A stretch of 64,000 nucleotides of DNA from Eurosta solidaginis. Lineage: Eukaryota > Arthropoda > Insecta > Diptera > Tephritidae. The DNA lies in assembly GCF_040869045.1 (NCBI RefSeq), contig NC_090319.1, forward strand, positions 14,774,314 through 14,838,313, read 5' to 3'. Position 1 is the first letter of the stretch, and each line of letters begins with the position of its first letter. Of the stretch, positions 1 through 11,251 are shown piece by piece. Both the position numbers and the translations under genes were made by a program. The notes under the pieces are model-generated. The model was not told the origin of the DNA and searched no databases. It was given only the letters and a program-made list of their open reading frames with translations.

Positions 1-880
1 GAGTGCATCTGGATATTGGTGTTTAAATGGTAGTCTAACGACGTACCTCCCGTTACCTGATCTTGTAGTTGTGGATTCATAGACAGCTTCACAATACTTA
101 TCTTCAGGTGTAGTACGTGTATGGGAGGGAGTCCTTCCACTTCCCAAAATTTTTTCAATTGTGAGTTAAGATAGTCATTCGAAATATCTTCCACTTGCTT
201 TGTGAATGTGAAGATTTTCTCTTTAACTTGGCCGCTTAAAATCCATCCGAAAATGGTATTTTGGGCCAAAAGGGCGTTGGAAATTTTTTCAACACCCTTT
301 AGTATTATTTGCGGAATTAAGTCGCTTCCCAATAAGATGTCGGTTTGATCTGGTGTATGGCAATTGAGGTCAGATAGTTTCAGATGCGAAAACTTTTGCC
401 AATGCTTGCTGCTTATATTATAGCTTGGGAGTATATTAGTAAGACGCGGCAGAACTATAGCGTGAGATTTTATTCTTTGATCGGCGTTGTGAGAAACCAG
501 GGTAATGAGGCAGATTTTAGTTGAGTTCTGTACTACTCTTCCGCCCATACCTGAAATTTCGAAATTCGCTGGTCTGGTTGGCAGATTCAACCTGCTTTGA
601 ACCTTAGAGGTTATGAAGGATCGCTGTGATCCTTGATCTAACAGGGCTCTTAATTTAAACAATTCTCCTCGGTGTTCTATAGTTAACAATTGCTGTAGGC
701 AATAAGGTTTTGCTTTCATTATCGGAATGAAGCGTTTGAATGTTGGCTGATTTTGAACAACATGGTTGTTCTTGGCAATTTTCGGGATTTCCCGTTTCGG
801 GATTTTCAGACATAGCAGTTGCAGCTAGTTCTGTGGTTCCTTTTAGCGTTAAAGCTATTTTGGTTATTATTACAATTGTT
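1..880 (-). pseudogene. BEL/Pao pol fragment: A17-type aspartic protease and start of RT
   Basis: Read from about 880 down to 1, this is the protease part of a BEL/Pao polyprotein. From about 680 to 135 one frame stays open and contains FKLRALLDQGSQRSFIT (about 659-609), the catalytic aspartate signature of retropepsin-like A17 enzymes, which process Gag-Pol. It then has HTPDQTDILLGSDLIPQI (about 360-307) and the family-typical NTIFGWILSG. Upstream (880-690) another frame encodes the linker. Below about 135 a further frame shift is needed, and the end of RT-type sequence GRYVVRLPF is visible near 50-25. The coding sequence is interrupted at each of these points and is also cut by the window edge, so it is a pseudogene fragment. 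The reading is direct from sequence; the family assignment is from known motifs. Confidence 0.82.
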
Positions 881-881
881 A

Positions 882-2177
882 TTATGGATTATTATTTATT
901 TTTTTATTATGGAGCAACGAATTATGTCTCCTTTGGCAATGTGAGCGGCTGTATTTGCTCGGACAATTCTGTAGCGAATGATTACTTGATAAGCTGTTTG
1001 TATAGAGGTTTTTGGTTCTAACCAGATTATTTCTCTCCTTTACTGACAACTTTTTAAATTTCTCGCAAGATCTTATTACATGACCTCCATTACACAGTTC
1101 GCATGACGGATATATTCTTTGTTCTGAAGTGAACGACTGGTTTCTGTTGAAACTCTTATTGCTTGAATTATAATTATTGGCTTGGTGTTTGAAGAAGTTT
1201 TTGTTTTGCATTTGTTGCATATTTTTCGGCTTTGTTGCTTTATTATCTACCCGTTCTGCGATTTCGAACTTGGTGGTGAGGAAATCTTTCATTTGTTGCC
1301 ACTTTGGGCATTTCTTTCGGGATAAGAGAGATTGCTCCCAAATATTTACCAGAATGGGGTCCCTGTTGTCAATGGGAATATTTTGGGTTGCTAGAACCGA
1401 TAAATAGTTTGTAACTGTTGCTGTAACTTAAGAAATTCCTCACTTGTTTCTTTTTGAATTTTTGAAAAGTTCATTAATTTGGTTATTTGTTTATCAACCA
1501 ATACTCGTTCATTTTCATATCTACACTTTAAAGCTTCCCAAGCCAGATTGAACTTGTCGTTATTAAGTGCGAACTGTTTTACTATAGCCGCTGCTTGACC
1601 TTTTGTTTTATTTCTTAAATGATATAATTTTTGGGCTTGTGATAACTTTGGTACTGCGGTATCACATGCTGGCACTTTAAGATATATGTATGACTGAACT
1701 TGCTTCGTTATTTTGTATCTGGGGCAGCTCTACTCGTTGAGGTGCAGTAGGTGCAGAAACCGGCTTTAGAAGTTTGAGTTGATCGGAGATCATAGCCTTT
1801 GTTTCTTCGTATCGGTCTAAGCAGTTTTCGTATTTTGAATACGCGGAGTCTTTAAAATTGTTAGGTAAATCTAAATCCTCGGTTTCGATAGTTGCGTCAT
1901 ACGCAGATGCGAGTTGTGTCCAAAATCTTTCAAGGGATTTTTCTTTTACCTCGAGAACCGATTCCGTGTTTACCTCTATAGGTAATGAGGAGAATCTAGT
2001 GCAGTATTTTATGACACTGTCACTTTCTGCAATGAATTTTGCAGCTGAAAAATCTTTGCCTTTTTTGGCTTTTGAACCCTGTTTTGCGCGCGTAGCGTCT
2101 GCAGGGGTACCTTGGGGTTTTTCTTTATCACCCATTTTTGGTGGAATGAAAAGAGGCGTTTTAGGGTCAGTTGACAT
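882..2177 (-). pseudogene. BEL/Pao gag, frameshifted and internally deleted
   Basis: The gag begins MSTDPKTPLFIPP at 2177, 35 bp inside the LTR. Its N-terminal half (2177 to ~1690) is lysine-rich then helical, as in other BEL capsid precursors. A frame shift precedes the conserved VPACDT stretch near 1675. Directly after it the sequence jumps to PKLSQAQKLYHLRNKT, so the roughly 25 residues normally present between these motifs (the WPTFRDLF-type segment of the family) are missing. Another shift near 1400 leads to a zinc-knuckle region with CELCNGGHVIRSC at about 1105-1070. The expected second knuckle has lost cysteines (LYTNSL, YSRSHC). A stop at 882 follows a run of asparagine codons. The gag protein would form the virus-like particle; this copy cannot make it. 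Confidence 0.8.
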
Positions 2178-2212
2178 TTATTGTCGAAATGAATTTAAAG
2201 ATGTATTAATAG

Positions 2213-2726
2213 TGTAACGAATTTTCTGAAATTCCGCTTATTCCAAATCTTCTGCTAACGTTCGAATCGCTAAACTGTTGAATAAATAACTCCAATGTTG
2301 AATAATGCAAAAATGGCCTTTATTAAAGTATTTCACGATAACACTTATACTTCGTAACTAAAAGCTTGCTTAAACCAAACTGATTCCATGATTGCTGAGC
2401 TTGCACCCTTTTATACTCTTCGATTTCCTCGTTCGCATACTTCTAGGCGTTTCTAGAATTTAATACTTAGTTACCAGCTATAACTACAGATGCATGTTTA
2501 TAGCTTCTCATATGCGCGTGTATATGTGAGTGATACTTGCACAAATGATTGCCTACTTTTGTGAGCATCTCAGATAAGATATATGCATGTGTTTCTGCGT
2601 TTCTCTCCGCTGCGTGTACGTACATGTGTGTAGACATAATGATTGATTTGTTTATGTAGATACAAGTGATTCTTAATATCGATTTAGAGATGATAGTATC
2701 CCTTAGTGTTGCTAATATTCGTCACA
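2213..2726 (-). repeat. 5' LTR of the BEL/Pao element
   Basis: On the minus strand the repeat starts TGTGACGAATATTAGC at 2726 and ends CGTTACA at 2213, giving 514 bp with the usual TG...CA ends. A TATA box (TATAAAA, minus, 2415-2409) and a polyadenylation signal (AATAAA, minus, 2324-2319) lie in the expected order. Immediately inside the LTR there is no TGG-starting primer-binding site, only 35 bp before the gag ATG, so the leader with the tRNA site seems deleted. The partner LTR is outside the window, so the boundaries are inferred from the terminal dinucleotides and motif order. Confidence 0.72.
2409..2415 (-). promoter_or_regulatory. TATA box of the BEL LTR
   Basis: TATAAAA on the minus strand, followed by a GGGTGCAAGC stretch, about 310 bp inside the LTR. 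It would direct transcription leftward into gag. It is the only good TATA match in the LTR in that orientation. Confidence 0.55.
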
Positions 2727-2963
2727 ATAGGTTTCCTCTTTTTTTTTGTTTATTATTCGCGGTTTCTTTTATTGGGTTTTCAATAAATATGTATAGGTTT
2801 ATATATGTACTAGCCTTTACCCGCGGCCCCGTCCGCTAGGAGAAAATGAAATAAATGGGCTATTCACGTTAGCCTGTTTATCAAGTTATCTGTTTAAAAT
2901 TTTGTTTCTGGGTAATGCATTTTATATTTGTAATTGAGTAGAAAAAGTATTAAATGAACTGAT
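2727..2963. other. AT-rich spacer with a weak dispersed-repeat motif
   Basis: No coding sequence is visible. The stretch is AT-rich and contains the GC-rich patch TACCCGCGGCCCCGTCCGC near 2818-2836, similar to short motifs scattered in many insect genomes. I cannot assign it to a named family. It leads directly into the minisatellite. Confidence 0.4.
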
Positions 2964-3932
2964 AACCTGATAGGATCCCCAAATGATCCCGAAATTATCT
3001 ATAAAAAGCCACGAAATGACCCCGACGCTATCGCAGACGGATCCCTAAAACCATCCAGAAATGCTGCCGAAGTGTCTTCAAGAGTTCCCGGAATAGACCC
3101 AAAAAAACCTGAAATGACAACGACACGATTCTAGACTTATCCAGAGAACCACACAGAAATGATCCTTGCAGGGTACCAAAATGATCCCGAAATAGTCCCG
3201 AAAAAGTTCCGAAATGAACCTGACGGGCTCCCGGACGGATCTCAAAAACCATCCAGATAATATCCAGGAAGGGTTCCTAAATTACCCCGACATAGCCCAG
3301 AAAAAGTTCCGAAATGACCCGAGGGGATCCACGACGTATCGCGAAAACCATACAGAAATGATTCCGGAACGGTCTAAAAATGATCCCGAAATAGTCCGGA
3401 AATGAACCCGGTGGGATCCCGCACGGATCCAGAAATAATCCCGGAAAGGTCCCAAAACAATCCCGAAAAAGTAACAAAAAAATCTCGAAATGACTCCTAC
3501 GGCATCCCGGACGGATTTAGAAATGACCTCGGAAGGGTCGCAAAATGATCCCAAAATGGTCCCGAAGTTACCCTGATGGATCCGGCAAACCATCAAGAAT
3601 TGATGCCGGAAGGGTCCCCAAATGATCACGAAATAATACAGAAAAAGTCATGAAATTACCCCTAAAGGGTCTCCAAATGATCCCGAAATAGTCCCGAAAA
3701 AGTCCCGAAATTACCCTGATGGGTTCCCGTACAGATCCCGAAATCCATTCAGAAGTGATGCCGGAAGCGTCCCCAAATGATCCCGTATTAGTCCTGAAAA
3801 ATTTCCGAAATGACCCAGACGGGCTCCCGGACGGATCCCGAAAACCATCCAAAAATTATCCCGAAATAGTCCCGAAGAAGTCCCGAAATGACCCTGACAG
3901 GATCTCGAACGGATCCCTAAATGACCCTAAGG
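2964..3932. repeat. Degenerate minisatellite, period about 100 bp
   Basis: About ten diverged copies of a unit built from short phrases such as GATCCCGAAATAGTCCCGAA, CGGACGGATCCC, AACCATCCAGAAATGATG and CCGGAAGGGTCCC. The phrase GATCCCGAAATAG recurs near 3182 and 3381, with a diverged copy between them near 3282, giving a ~100-bp step. An inner sub-repeat of about 18-20 bp (CCCGAAAnnG) is also apparent. The few stop codons in several frames of both strands come from the repeat's composition and are not evidence of coding. It ends exactly where composite unit A begins. Confidence 0.8.
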
Positions 3933-4906
3933 CATCACTTTCAAAATCAAAGTCGGAACATAGTTAAAATAAATGAAATTCCGCAGGCTCGAAAGTTATT
4001 TTTTTTTTTTGCTAGGCGTAGAGGAACTTTTTTTCCTGAGCCCAAATCCTATCGAAAAAACGACAGCGCGATATCGGTTAACTTTCGTCCATACAAATCG
4101 ACCCCACCCAATATATAAACATATATATCTATTATACTAGATATAGTATATATATATTATACTGTGTTTTCAGCTGAGCAGAGCTTACAGAGTATATAAA
4201 TTTTGTACGCATAATGTTACCCCGTAACTGCACTAATCGAGATAGATATAGATTTCAATATATCAAAATGATCTGGGCGAAAAAAGAAATTCATTTAGCC
4301 ATGCCCGTCCGCCCGTCTCCACCGTTGGACGGTTATTTGATCCATCTAGCTGGCCAAAAGTAGATTTTTCAAAATATTCAAATTTTTTTAAATATACTCC
4401 CTGGCGTTCCTAGTTGTCCACTGAATAGTATACATATCCCGAAACCCATCTGCAACGTCAACGGATCTAACCGCGCACATCTAAAGTTGTATAAAAATTG
4501 TGTGCAGTTCGATGTATTTTTTGATTAAAAAGCAATTTAGCCTTCTAATCTAAATACTTGTACAGGTAAATGTGTTTTTAATTCATATGTTAGATTTTTT
4601 ATATCGCATGTTTTATTCTACTTATAATACTATTACTTGTCAATATTAAATTTTTTAAAAAACTTGCAAACAAAAAGTTATATTTTTTTTTCATGCCATA
4701 TTATGTCAGTAATTTTTCGGCAATACATTAGCTTGTGTTTGTTTAAAAGTTTAATAACAAAAACGGCTGCGCATAACCGCGATTTTTTGAGTAGTGATCA
4801 ATTTTGTAAGAGACTGATTCCCTTATTGGCGAAAGGTGGCAGCCTTGTGAAAATAGCAACAGTGGCAACACCTAGGTGAAAAGTCTCAGAATGTAATACT
4901 ATGTGG

Positions 4907-6250
4907 TGTAACGAAGCTTTTTCGTGCCCCGTTGCTTCTTTCATATTTGCTGGGGTATACTCGCCGTGCCCAGGGTTCGTTTACAATAAATTTGTATTAA
5001 AGGGGCACCTTGCAAATCGATTTAATATAAAAAACTTCACTCTCTTTATTGGTTCTAAATTCTATAATATAAAATAAAACGTGTTTGTGTACTTCATTTT
5101 CAATTTCACTTGGATTATCTTGCGGTATCCTTGATTGCGGTGGCGGGCCTTAGCGGTCCGGCCGTATTCCGTTAGCTGGGTCCCGTTAGTATGTGGCGTC
5201 GGTGCCTTGACGCGCCTTATGGCGGCGTCTCTCTCTGCTGCGGTGCTCTGTCGCGCCTTACGTTGGCGTCTACTTGTATTGCTGAGGCGATGCTCTGTCG
5301 CCGTGTTCCGTTAGACGGGTCCCGTTAGTATGTGGCGTCGGTGCCTTGACGCGCCTTACGTCGGCGTTTACTTGTATTACTCTGCTGCGCCTTGCGTCGG
5401 CGTCTATTCGTATTGCTGGTTGCTGAGTGATTCTCTGCCACGCCTTGCGTCGGCGTCTACTTGTATTTGCTGGGCGATACTCTGTCGCGCCCTACGTCGG
5501 CGTTTACTTGTATTGCTGAGGCGGTGCTCTGTCGCGCCCTACGTCGGCGCTTACTTGTATTACTCTGTCGGTGTACCTCTGGCGCCGCGCTTGGCGCTGG
5601 CTTAGCCTGGCTGCGCTATGCGTTGCCGCGTTGACGTGACCTCTGTCGGCGTACCTCTGCTGCCGCGGTTCGCGCTGGCTTACCCTGGTTACGTTGTGCG
5701 TCGGCGGACCTCTGCTGCGCTTTGCTGTCGCGCTATGCGCTGGTTTACGTGCGTTGCCGCTCTGTTGCGGCCTCTGCCGGTGTACTTCTACTGACGGAGG
5801 TGAGCGGGTGTCACCTGTCGCGTTGCGCGTTACTGTGGCGGGGCCTTTGGTCTTTGGGGGTGATGCGTAGAGAAGGTCAACCGAAATCACCATTCCACGA
5901 CTCGCTCCTATGAAATAGATTCCTATTGCATAGAGAAGGTCAACTGCAATAGGGATATACTTCGCTAGTAGCTCTGGTCACGACCACAGCTCCGTGCTGA
6001 CTGACTGCTGTGCTGCTGTGTCGCTCCTTTTATGGCTGTTGTGTTTGGTGTTGCTAGCTCAAATGGTTGCGTTGCCACGGTCACCGTGTTGCTGTTGAAT
6101 GTTGCGAGCGCTCGTTGTGTTGCTGCGACTGGTTGGTTGATCGTGTGGCTAGAGCCTTTTGTGGCCACTTGTTGTGTTAATGTCATGCCAAATAGGTTGT
6201 GGGGTCATTTTGTGTGGGCCAAATTAATGAGGGTTTATTTGGTCCTCACA
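4907..6250 (-). repeat. 3' LTR of the gypsy element
   Basis: A 1,344-bp LTR, TGTGAGGACC... to ...CGTTACA on the minus strand. The middle (about 5150-5770, GC-rich) is made of diverged short repeats built on CGCGCCTTACGTCGGCGT and ACTTGTATTGCTGAG, which gives several open but meaningless frames. A TATA-like CATAAAAGG (minus) lies at 6034-6026 and AATAAA (minus) at 5050-5045. Confidence 0.9.
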
Positions 6251-6265
6251 CTCCCCCCTCCACTT
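6251..6265 (-). other. Polypurine tract of the gypsy element
   Basis: On the minus strand AAGTGGAGGGGGGAG directly abuts the TGTGAGG start of the 3' LTR. This is the expected position and composition of the primer for plus-strand DNA synthesis. Confidence 0.85.
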
Positions 6266-6272
6266 CAGAAAT

Positions 6273-6570
6273 TTAGCCCTCGGTGCCCAGTATTCGTATG
6301 CGGGCCCTGCCTTTTACCACCGTGACGGTGTATTCCCGTGTGCGAAAACTTACGCGGGAGAGTCCTTTGCCTTCGGCGATGCGTCGGAAAATGTCTCGCA
6401 CGTTTTCTCCAATTTTCGGGAATTGGTTTAGCGTTGGTCCATCCACGTCGTGGGCCTCGATTATCACCTCTTGGTGGCCTGCTGTTGTTTGTTGTGGCTC
6501 TGTTTCGGCGTCTGGTGCTACCGGTTCAGTGTTGTCTTCCGGGATTGGTTGTTTGACTGTGTAGGGAATG
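6273..6570 (-). CDS. Short 3' reading frame of the gypsy element, function unknown
   Basis: Downstream of pol and ending 8 bp before the polypurine tract, a frame of roughly 95 codons encodes an acidic, threonine- and proline-rich first half, then IIEAHDVDGPTLNQFPKIGE, and ends RIRILGTEG. It is separated from the pol stop at 6661 by about 90 bp with no clear start. It could be the end of Pol displaced by a frame change, or an accessory frame. It has no signal peptide or membrane segment, so an envelope role is unlikely. I do not recognise its function. Confidence 0.4.
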
Positions 6571-6660
6571 TATGTGGTGGTTATGCTTTGCGTAGGATGA
6601 CCGGTGCTTGCTTATCCTCCCATCCTTGATATTAATTAGATTGTTTTCCCTGAATTCATT

Positions 6661-7935
6661 TTAATTTCCCGCGATGGTCTCTGCTGCATGATATGGCTTT
6701 AGCTCCCCAATATTGACCGTTTTCTCCTTCCCGACGTTGGTTTTTCGTACTTTGAGTATCACTGGTGATACATATCCTAGGATCTGGTAGGGTCCGTCAT
6801 ATTTGGGGGCCAACTTTGCCGCGAAATTTTCGCCGGCCTTGGAGAGATGGTGTTCCTTTGCGAGCACTAGTTCGCCGACTACGGGGGTCCATTTTCTCCG
6901 CCGTAAATTGTAGTGCCGTGCTTGATCTGCCGCCGCTCGTTCCATGTTCTGCCTCACTATTCTGAATGCCTCTTGCATTCTGTCAGATTTCTCTTCTGCC
7001 GTTGTGGTAGCTGTGCTCGTCCCCAGGTTGACCTCGTCAAACAATGCCCCTGGTAATCGCAGTTCCCGTCCTTGTACGAGGAAGGCTGGACTTTATCCTG
7101 TGGACGCGGTCACACTGGTGTTGATGGCCAGCTCGATTTCTGGGAGACGGTCGTCCCATCTGTTGTGCTGTGATCTGGTGAGTTGTGCTATGATTCTCTT
7201 CATTGTCCTGTTTGCCCGTTCCGTCGGGTTTTCTTGCGGGGTGTAGGGCGCCGTGAATTGTTGTCGTATCCCCATTTCCCTGAGGTAACGCTGCCACATT
7301 GTGCTGGTGAACTGGACGCCGTTGTCCGATATCAGTATCTTGGGAGCACCAAATCTTGCGAGGATGCGTTCTCTGAACGCACGGCGTAGGCCTTCTGCTG
7401 TCGCATGCCTCATGGGGACCAGTTCCACCCATTTGCTGAAGCGGTCGAAAAATACTAGTAGCATCGTGTTCCCGTGTGTGGATCGTGGGAGTGGTCCAAC
7501 GAAATCGACGCATACCGTGGCGAATGGTTCTCGGGCCACTTGTGTGAGCATCTTTCCGGCCGGCTTTTGCTGTGTTTCCTTGTACTTCTGGCAAGACTCG
7601 CACTGTCGTACGTATCGACTGATGTCCCGATACATGCCGGGCCAGTAGTACCGGTTGGCAATCCGCGCTACTGTCCGGCGGATGCCCATGTGTCCAGCGC
7701 TTGGTATATTGTGATTTTCTTCTAATACTCGTTGTCGCAGTGGTTTGGGTACACAAAGTTTCCAAGGTACCGCTTCCTCATCTTGTGACCGGCAGGGAAT
7801 ATGGCGGTACAGTTGTCCATCTTGTATCATGTAGTCAGAATATTTCTCGGGGTTAGTGCGCACTTCATTCACGCGCTTGTGCCATCACTTGCATGGTCGC
7901 TCTGTTGTCGTTGCCAGTCGTAGGGTCTCCAGTGG
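6661..7935 (-). pseudogene. gypsy pol, integrase part
   Basis: In the same frame as the RT, this segment holds the integrase, which inserts the cDNA copy in the host chromosome. The N-terminal zinc region has HNIPSAGHMGIRR and CESCQKYK. The catalytic triad is visible as VDFVGPL, SDNGVQF and PQENPTERANR, i.e. D, D and E in their usual settings. The C-terminal region has RRRKWTPVVGELVL and DGPYQILG, the GPY/F-type module. In-frame stops sit at about 7936 (TAG after ADALSR), at about 7879 (TGA) and at 7093 (TAA after VTASTG), so the polyprotein is cut three times here. The end at 6661 is a natural-looking terminus. Confidence 0.88.
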
Positions 7936-9243
7936 CTATCGTGATAGTGCATCCGCTACCAGGTTCAGCTTTCCTTTCCTGTACTCTATGTCGAAGGTGT
8001 GCTGCTGAAGTTCCAAGGCCCATCGTGCTATACGGCCGGAGGGGCTTTCGATGGTGTTTAGCCACTTTAGAGACATATGGTCCGTGATTACCCTGAATCG
8101 GTACCCTTCCAAGTATGGCCTCATCTTGCGTATTCCCCAGACGATCGCGAGGCTTTCCTTCCCGGTAGGCGAGTAGTTGGTTTCCGCCTTGTTCAGTTTC
8201 CTGCTGGCGTAGGCGATCACGCGTTCCCCGCCTTCCAAATCCTGTGTCAATACGGCGCCTAGCCCGAAATTGCTTGCGTCCGTTTGCAAGGTGAAGGTCT
8301 TGGTGAAGCCCGGACAGGCAAGTATCGGTGCTTCCGTTAGTTTTTGCTTTAAGACCTCGAAGGCTTCCTGTTGTTCGGCTCCCCACTTCCAGTGTTTGCC
8401 CTTTTTCAGCAGGGTTGTGAGTGGCTGGCTGATCGTCGCGAAGTCGAGCACGAATCGTCGGTACCAAGATGCTATACCGAGATATTGACGCAACTCTTTC
8501 GCGTTCGTTGGTGGTTTCAGGTCTTTGATGGCTGCAACTTTCTCGGGGTCGGTGTGAATTCCCCTGTCGCTTACTACGTGTCCTAGGTATCGAATTTCTT
8601 TCTTGAAAAACTCGCATTTCTCCGGATTTATTCTGAGGTTGGCGCGCCGTAGTCGTAGCATCATTTCTTTCAGGTTGCGAATGTGCTCCTCCAAGGTGGA
8701 TCCTATGATGATTATGTCATCGAGGTAAGCGAACGCGTAGGGTTCCATCTCCGGTCCAATAACCTGATCTAGTGCTCTTTGAAAGGCTGTAGGTGCGGAG
8801 TGTAGGCCGAACGGCATAACGCGCCACTGGAATAACCCGCGTCCCGGTACCGTGAAAGCTGTGTAGTGACGGCTCTGGGGCTCCAGTGGTATCTGCCAGC
8901 AGCCATTTTTCAAATCCAAACTGCTGATATACTTCGCCCGTCGTAGCTTGTCCAATATATGTTGTATTCTGGGTAAGTGGTACGCGTCGGGTACGGATCG
9001 GGCGTTAAGCTGCCGATGGTCCACGCATAACCTCCACTTCCCGTTTTTCTTCTTGGCTAGTACGATTGGTGCGTTCTGTGGGCTACAGGATGGCTCGATG
9101 CATCCTTTCTGAAGTAATTCGTCAATTTCGTTGTTGATGATGGTCTGCATAGCTGGGTTGCGTGGGAAGTAACGTTGCTTGATAGGGCGGTCGTCCGTCA
9201 GGATAATCCTGTGCTCGGCTATTGTCGTCACCCCACTCATGCT
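7936..9243 (-). pseudogene. gypsy pol, reverse transcriptase and RNase H
   Basis: About 434 codons open from 9240 to 7936. The reverse transcriptase copies the element RNA into DNA; RNase H removes the RNA. RT motifs are complete: [30 protein letters not shown] (first aspartate), [14 protein letters not shown], and the catalytic [10 protein letters not shown]. RNase H follows with [36 protein letters not shown] and the closing LVADALSR. The segment itself is undamaged, but it is separated from the protease by a TAG stop at 9244-9246 and from the integrase by a TAG at 7936, so no full polyprotein can form. Confidence 0.93.
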
Positions 9244-9872
9244 CTAAAATTTTCGGAGTTCTTCTGCCAGAAAACTGTGCACTCGTTCCGCCTCGTCTTC
9301 ATCGTAGGCCCCATTAATCCTGTTGATCTTATCATCTATGTTATTGCTGTCCTCAACTGGTGGCGATACCTCCTCCGTGATCTGTGTCGGCTCGGCTGAT
9401 GGCAATGTATGCTGTGTGACTGGCCTGGATAGCGCGAGGTGACCTCCTCCGCAGGATATTGTGGCTCCCATGCCCCTTAGTGTATCTAGGCCCAGTATTA
9501 TGTCGTCGATTGCTCCGGGCATGACGTGTAAAACCGTGTGGTGTGACGCTTCTCCGAGGCGTACCTCAGTCCTTATGGCGTCGAAGATTGTGGTGCTAGT
9601 CCCGTTTGCCATCGTTATTTGATGGCCACTCTCACCATTTCTCCGCTCCCAGAATTTACCACACGTTCTGAAAGGCTGCTCGAAACGAAACTTCTCGATG
9701 CCCCTGTATCGATGACTGCCTCGGCTGATTCCGCGCCGAACCTGGCTACGGCGTAAAGGCGGCCGAGCTCTTGGTACATGGTTACTGCCGATTCGGCGCT
9801 GGGTTCCTTGGGCTCACTGCGCCTTGTTCTTTGTGAAGCCCTCTGTCGTTTCCCCGACGTCGACGGCAGCAA
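9244..9872 (-). pseudogene. gypsy protease region
   Basis: The retropepsin-type aspartic protease that would cleave Gag-Pol. The catalytic motif is AEAVIDTGASRSF at about 9735-9700; the flap-to-end motif is IDDIILGLDTLRGMG at about 9507-9465. These two lie in different frames: the first frame closes with TAA at 9615 and the second opens at 9612, so an indel separates them. The second part ends in TAG at 9244, immediately before the RT. The protease frame overlaps the end of gag (9782-9872), consistent with gag-pol frameshifting in this group. Confidence 0.85.
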
Positions 9873-11195
9873 TCGATTGTGCGTATATCACTGCGGCCAC
9901 ACTCCCAGCAAAAAATTTTCCGTGGGTTTCGGCATCTATACGCGTAGTGTCCTTGTTCACCACATCTCCTACATACGTTGTTGGGGTCAAACCTCTGATT
10001 GCCTGGAGGCGAGTTGTGCGGTATGTTCGGTGGTTGTGGCGGTGATGGGGTTACAGGTTGCGGTGGTGGGGTTATAGGTTGCGGTGGTGGAACCAAAGTT
10101 GTGTCGCCTACGACGTGTCGCGTAACTTCGCGGCGATGTCCCTCTGATGGTCGTCGATAGCCCTCATGTATGGTCTCGAATTCCTCAGCAAGGGTTAAGA
10201 GTTCTGCGAGATTGGTGAAATCCCTCCGCCGGATATAAAGTAGGTAATCGGGGTGGCTGTTACGGAAGATTCGTTCCAGCCGCTCTTCGCTGGTGTACCC
10301 TGCGTGTCTCATCAAGCTCTGTATAGCTAGCACGTAATCCTTGTACTTTTCCTTGTTATGCTGCCTTCGTTGGCGTATGTCGTCCTCGAGACGCTCGAAA
10401 TACCTGACTGGCAGGAAGAAACATAAAAAATCCTGTTTGAAGCTTGTCCACCTTTCCCAGTGCGCATTGTTATTCCGATACCATTGTAGTGCGGTGCCCC
10501 CTAGTAGCTCTGGCATGGTTTTTGGTAGGAGATACACGTTTAGCGCGTACACTTCGGCTAACTCCTCTAGCCGCTCGATGAACGCTAACGGATCCCGTCC
10601 ACCGTCGTACTTTACTGACCACTTCCGCACTTGGTCGATGATGGGAGCGAACACAACGGTCGGTGCTTGAGCTACCTGAGACGTATAATTTATGGCTGAT
10701 GCCCTTGTCCCTGATGGTAAGTACGGTTGCGCGCGTTGCGTATTCCGTGGAGGAAATTCCAGTGGGTTCTGCTGTGGTTGAACCCCGGTCGTGGTTCCTT
10801 CTGCGGCCGGAGGGATTGGTGTCTGGGGGGTGCCGTTGGATGGTACTGCTATCCCTGATGATAAGTGGGGGTGCTGTGTTCCTGGGAGGAAACGCGAACT
10901 GGTCTCGCTCTGCTGGTCTATCTGTGTTGTTCATGGTTTCCCCTCCGTTTGAAGAAATCGGTGTCTTAACCTCATTTACGTTACTCGTGTCTGTAGTTCC
11001 TTTATAAGCGGCTTCTATGGATAAAATTTTTTCCTGTATTTCCGCGTCAACATTTGCTTTCGAAGCCAGAGCTGCTATGCGCTTTCGGATCTCCCGGGTG
11101 GTGCCTGTGTGCTCAATACCCAATTCCTGTGCGATGGATATCAGCTGCTCCTTTGAAGTGTTGTCTAAACACGTGGTATCAATCTGGTCGGCCAT
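9782..11195 (-). pseudogene. gypsy gag, one frame break
   Basis: The ATG at 11195 opens MADQIDTTCLDNTSKEQL, a SAP-like helical N-terminus. This frame runs to about 10470 but turns implausible after FPPRNTA near 10885. From there a second frame carries the rest to 9782, so a single-base indel near 10880 is the simplest explanation. The second part includes VVFAPIIDQVRKWSVKYDGG and GGTALQWYRNN, typical of Gypsy capsid. A proline-rich spacer follows, then a zinc knuckle CRRCGEQGHYAYRC (C-X2-C-X4-H-X4-C) and a second cysteine cluster starting CWECGR. Gag forms the particle and binds RNA. The assignment is certain as gag, less so as to clade. Confidence 0.85.
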
Positions 11196-11251
11196 TTTAC
11201 GGTTAGGTTTATAGTCAGGAATGTTCCTTCTGACGTTGTACGATTTGCAAG

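Larger units (their letters stand above)
1..2726 (-). mobile_element. BEL/Pao LTR retrotransposon, 5' part (continues past window start)
   Basis: The stretch reads on the minus strand as LTR (2213-2726), gag (882-2177), then protease and the first residues of the reverse transcriptase running off the window at base 1. The family assignment rests on the A17-type protease signature ALLDQGSQ and on a downstream ILLGSDLIPQIIL motif, both characteristic of BEL/Pao pol. Frameshifts near 135, 680, 1400 and 1690, an in-frame stop at 882 and an internal gag deletion show it is dead. The rest of pol and the second LTR must lie to the left of the window. Confidence 0.85.

Noticed and set aside
3214..3967. 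Peptide-like repeats from the minisatellite (both strands)
   Set aside because: Low stop density follows from the repeat's base composition; frames change between repeat units.
5330..5893. Open frames of 90-130 residues in the gypsy LTRs
   Set aside because: They come from GC-rich sub-repeats inside the LTR, occur on both strands and are not conserved in frame between the two LTRs.
6273..6570. Envelope gene of the gypsy element
   Set aside because: Too short, no signal peptide, no membrane segment and no cleavage motif.
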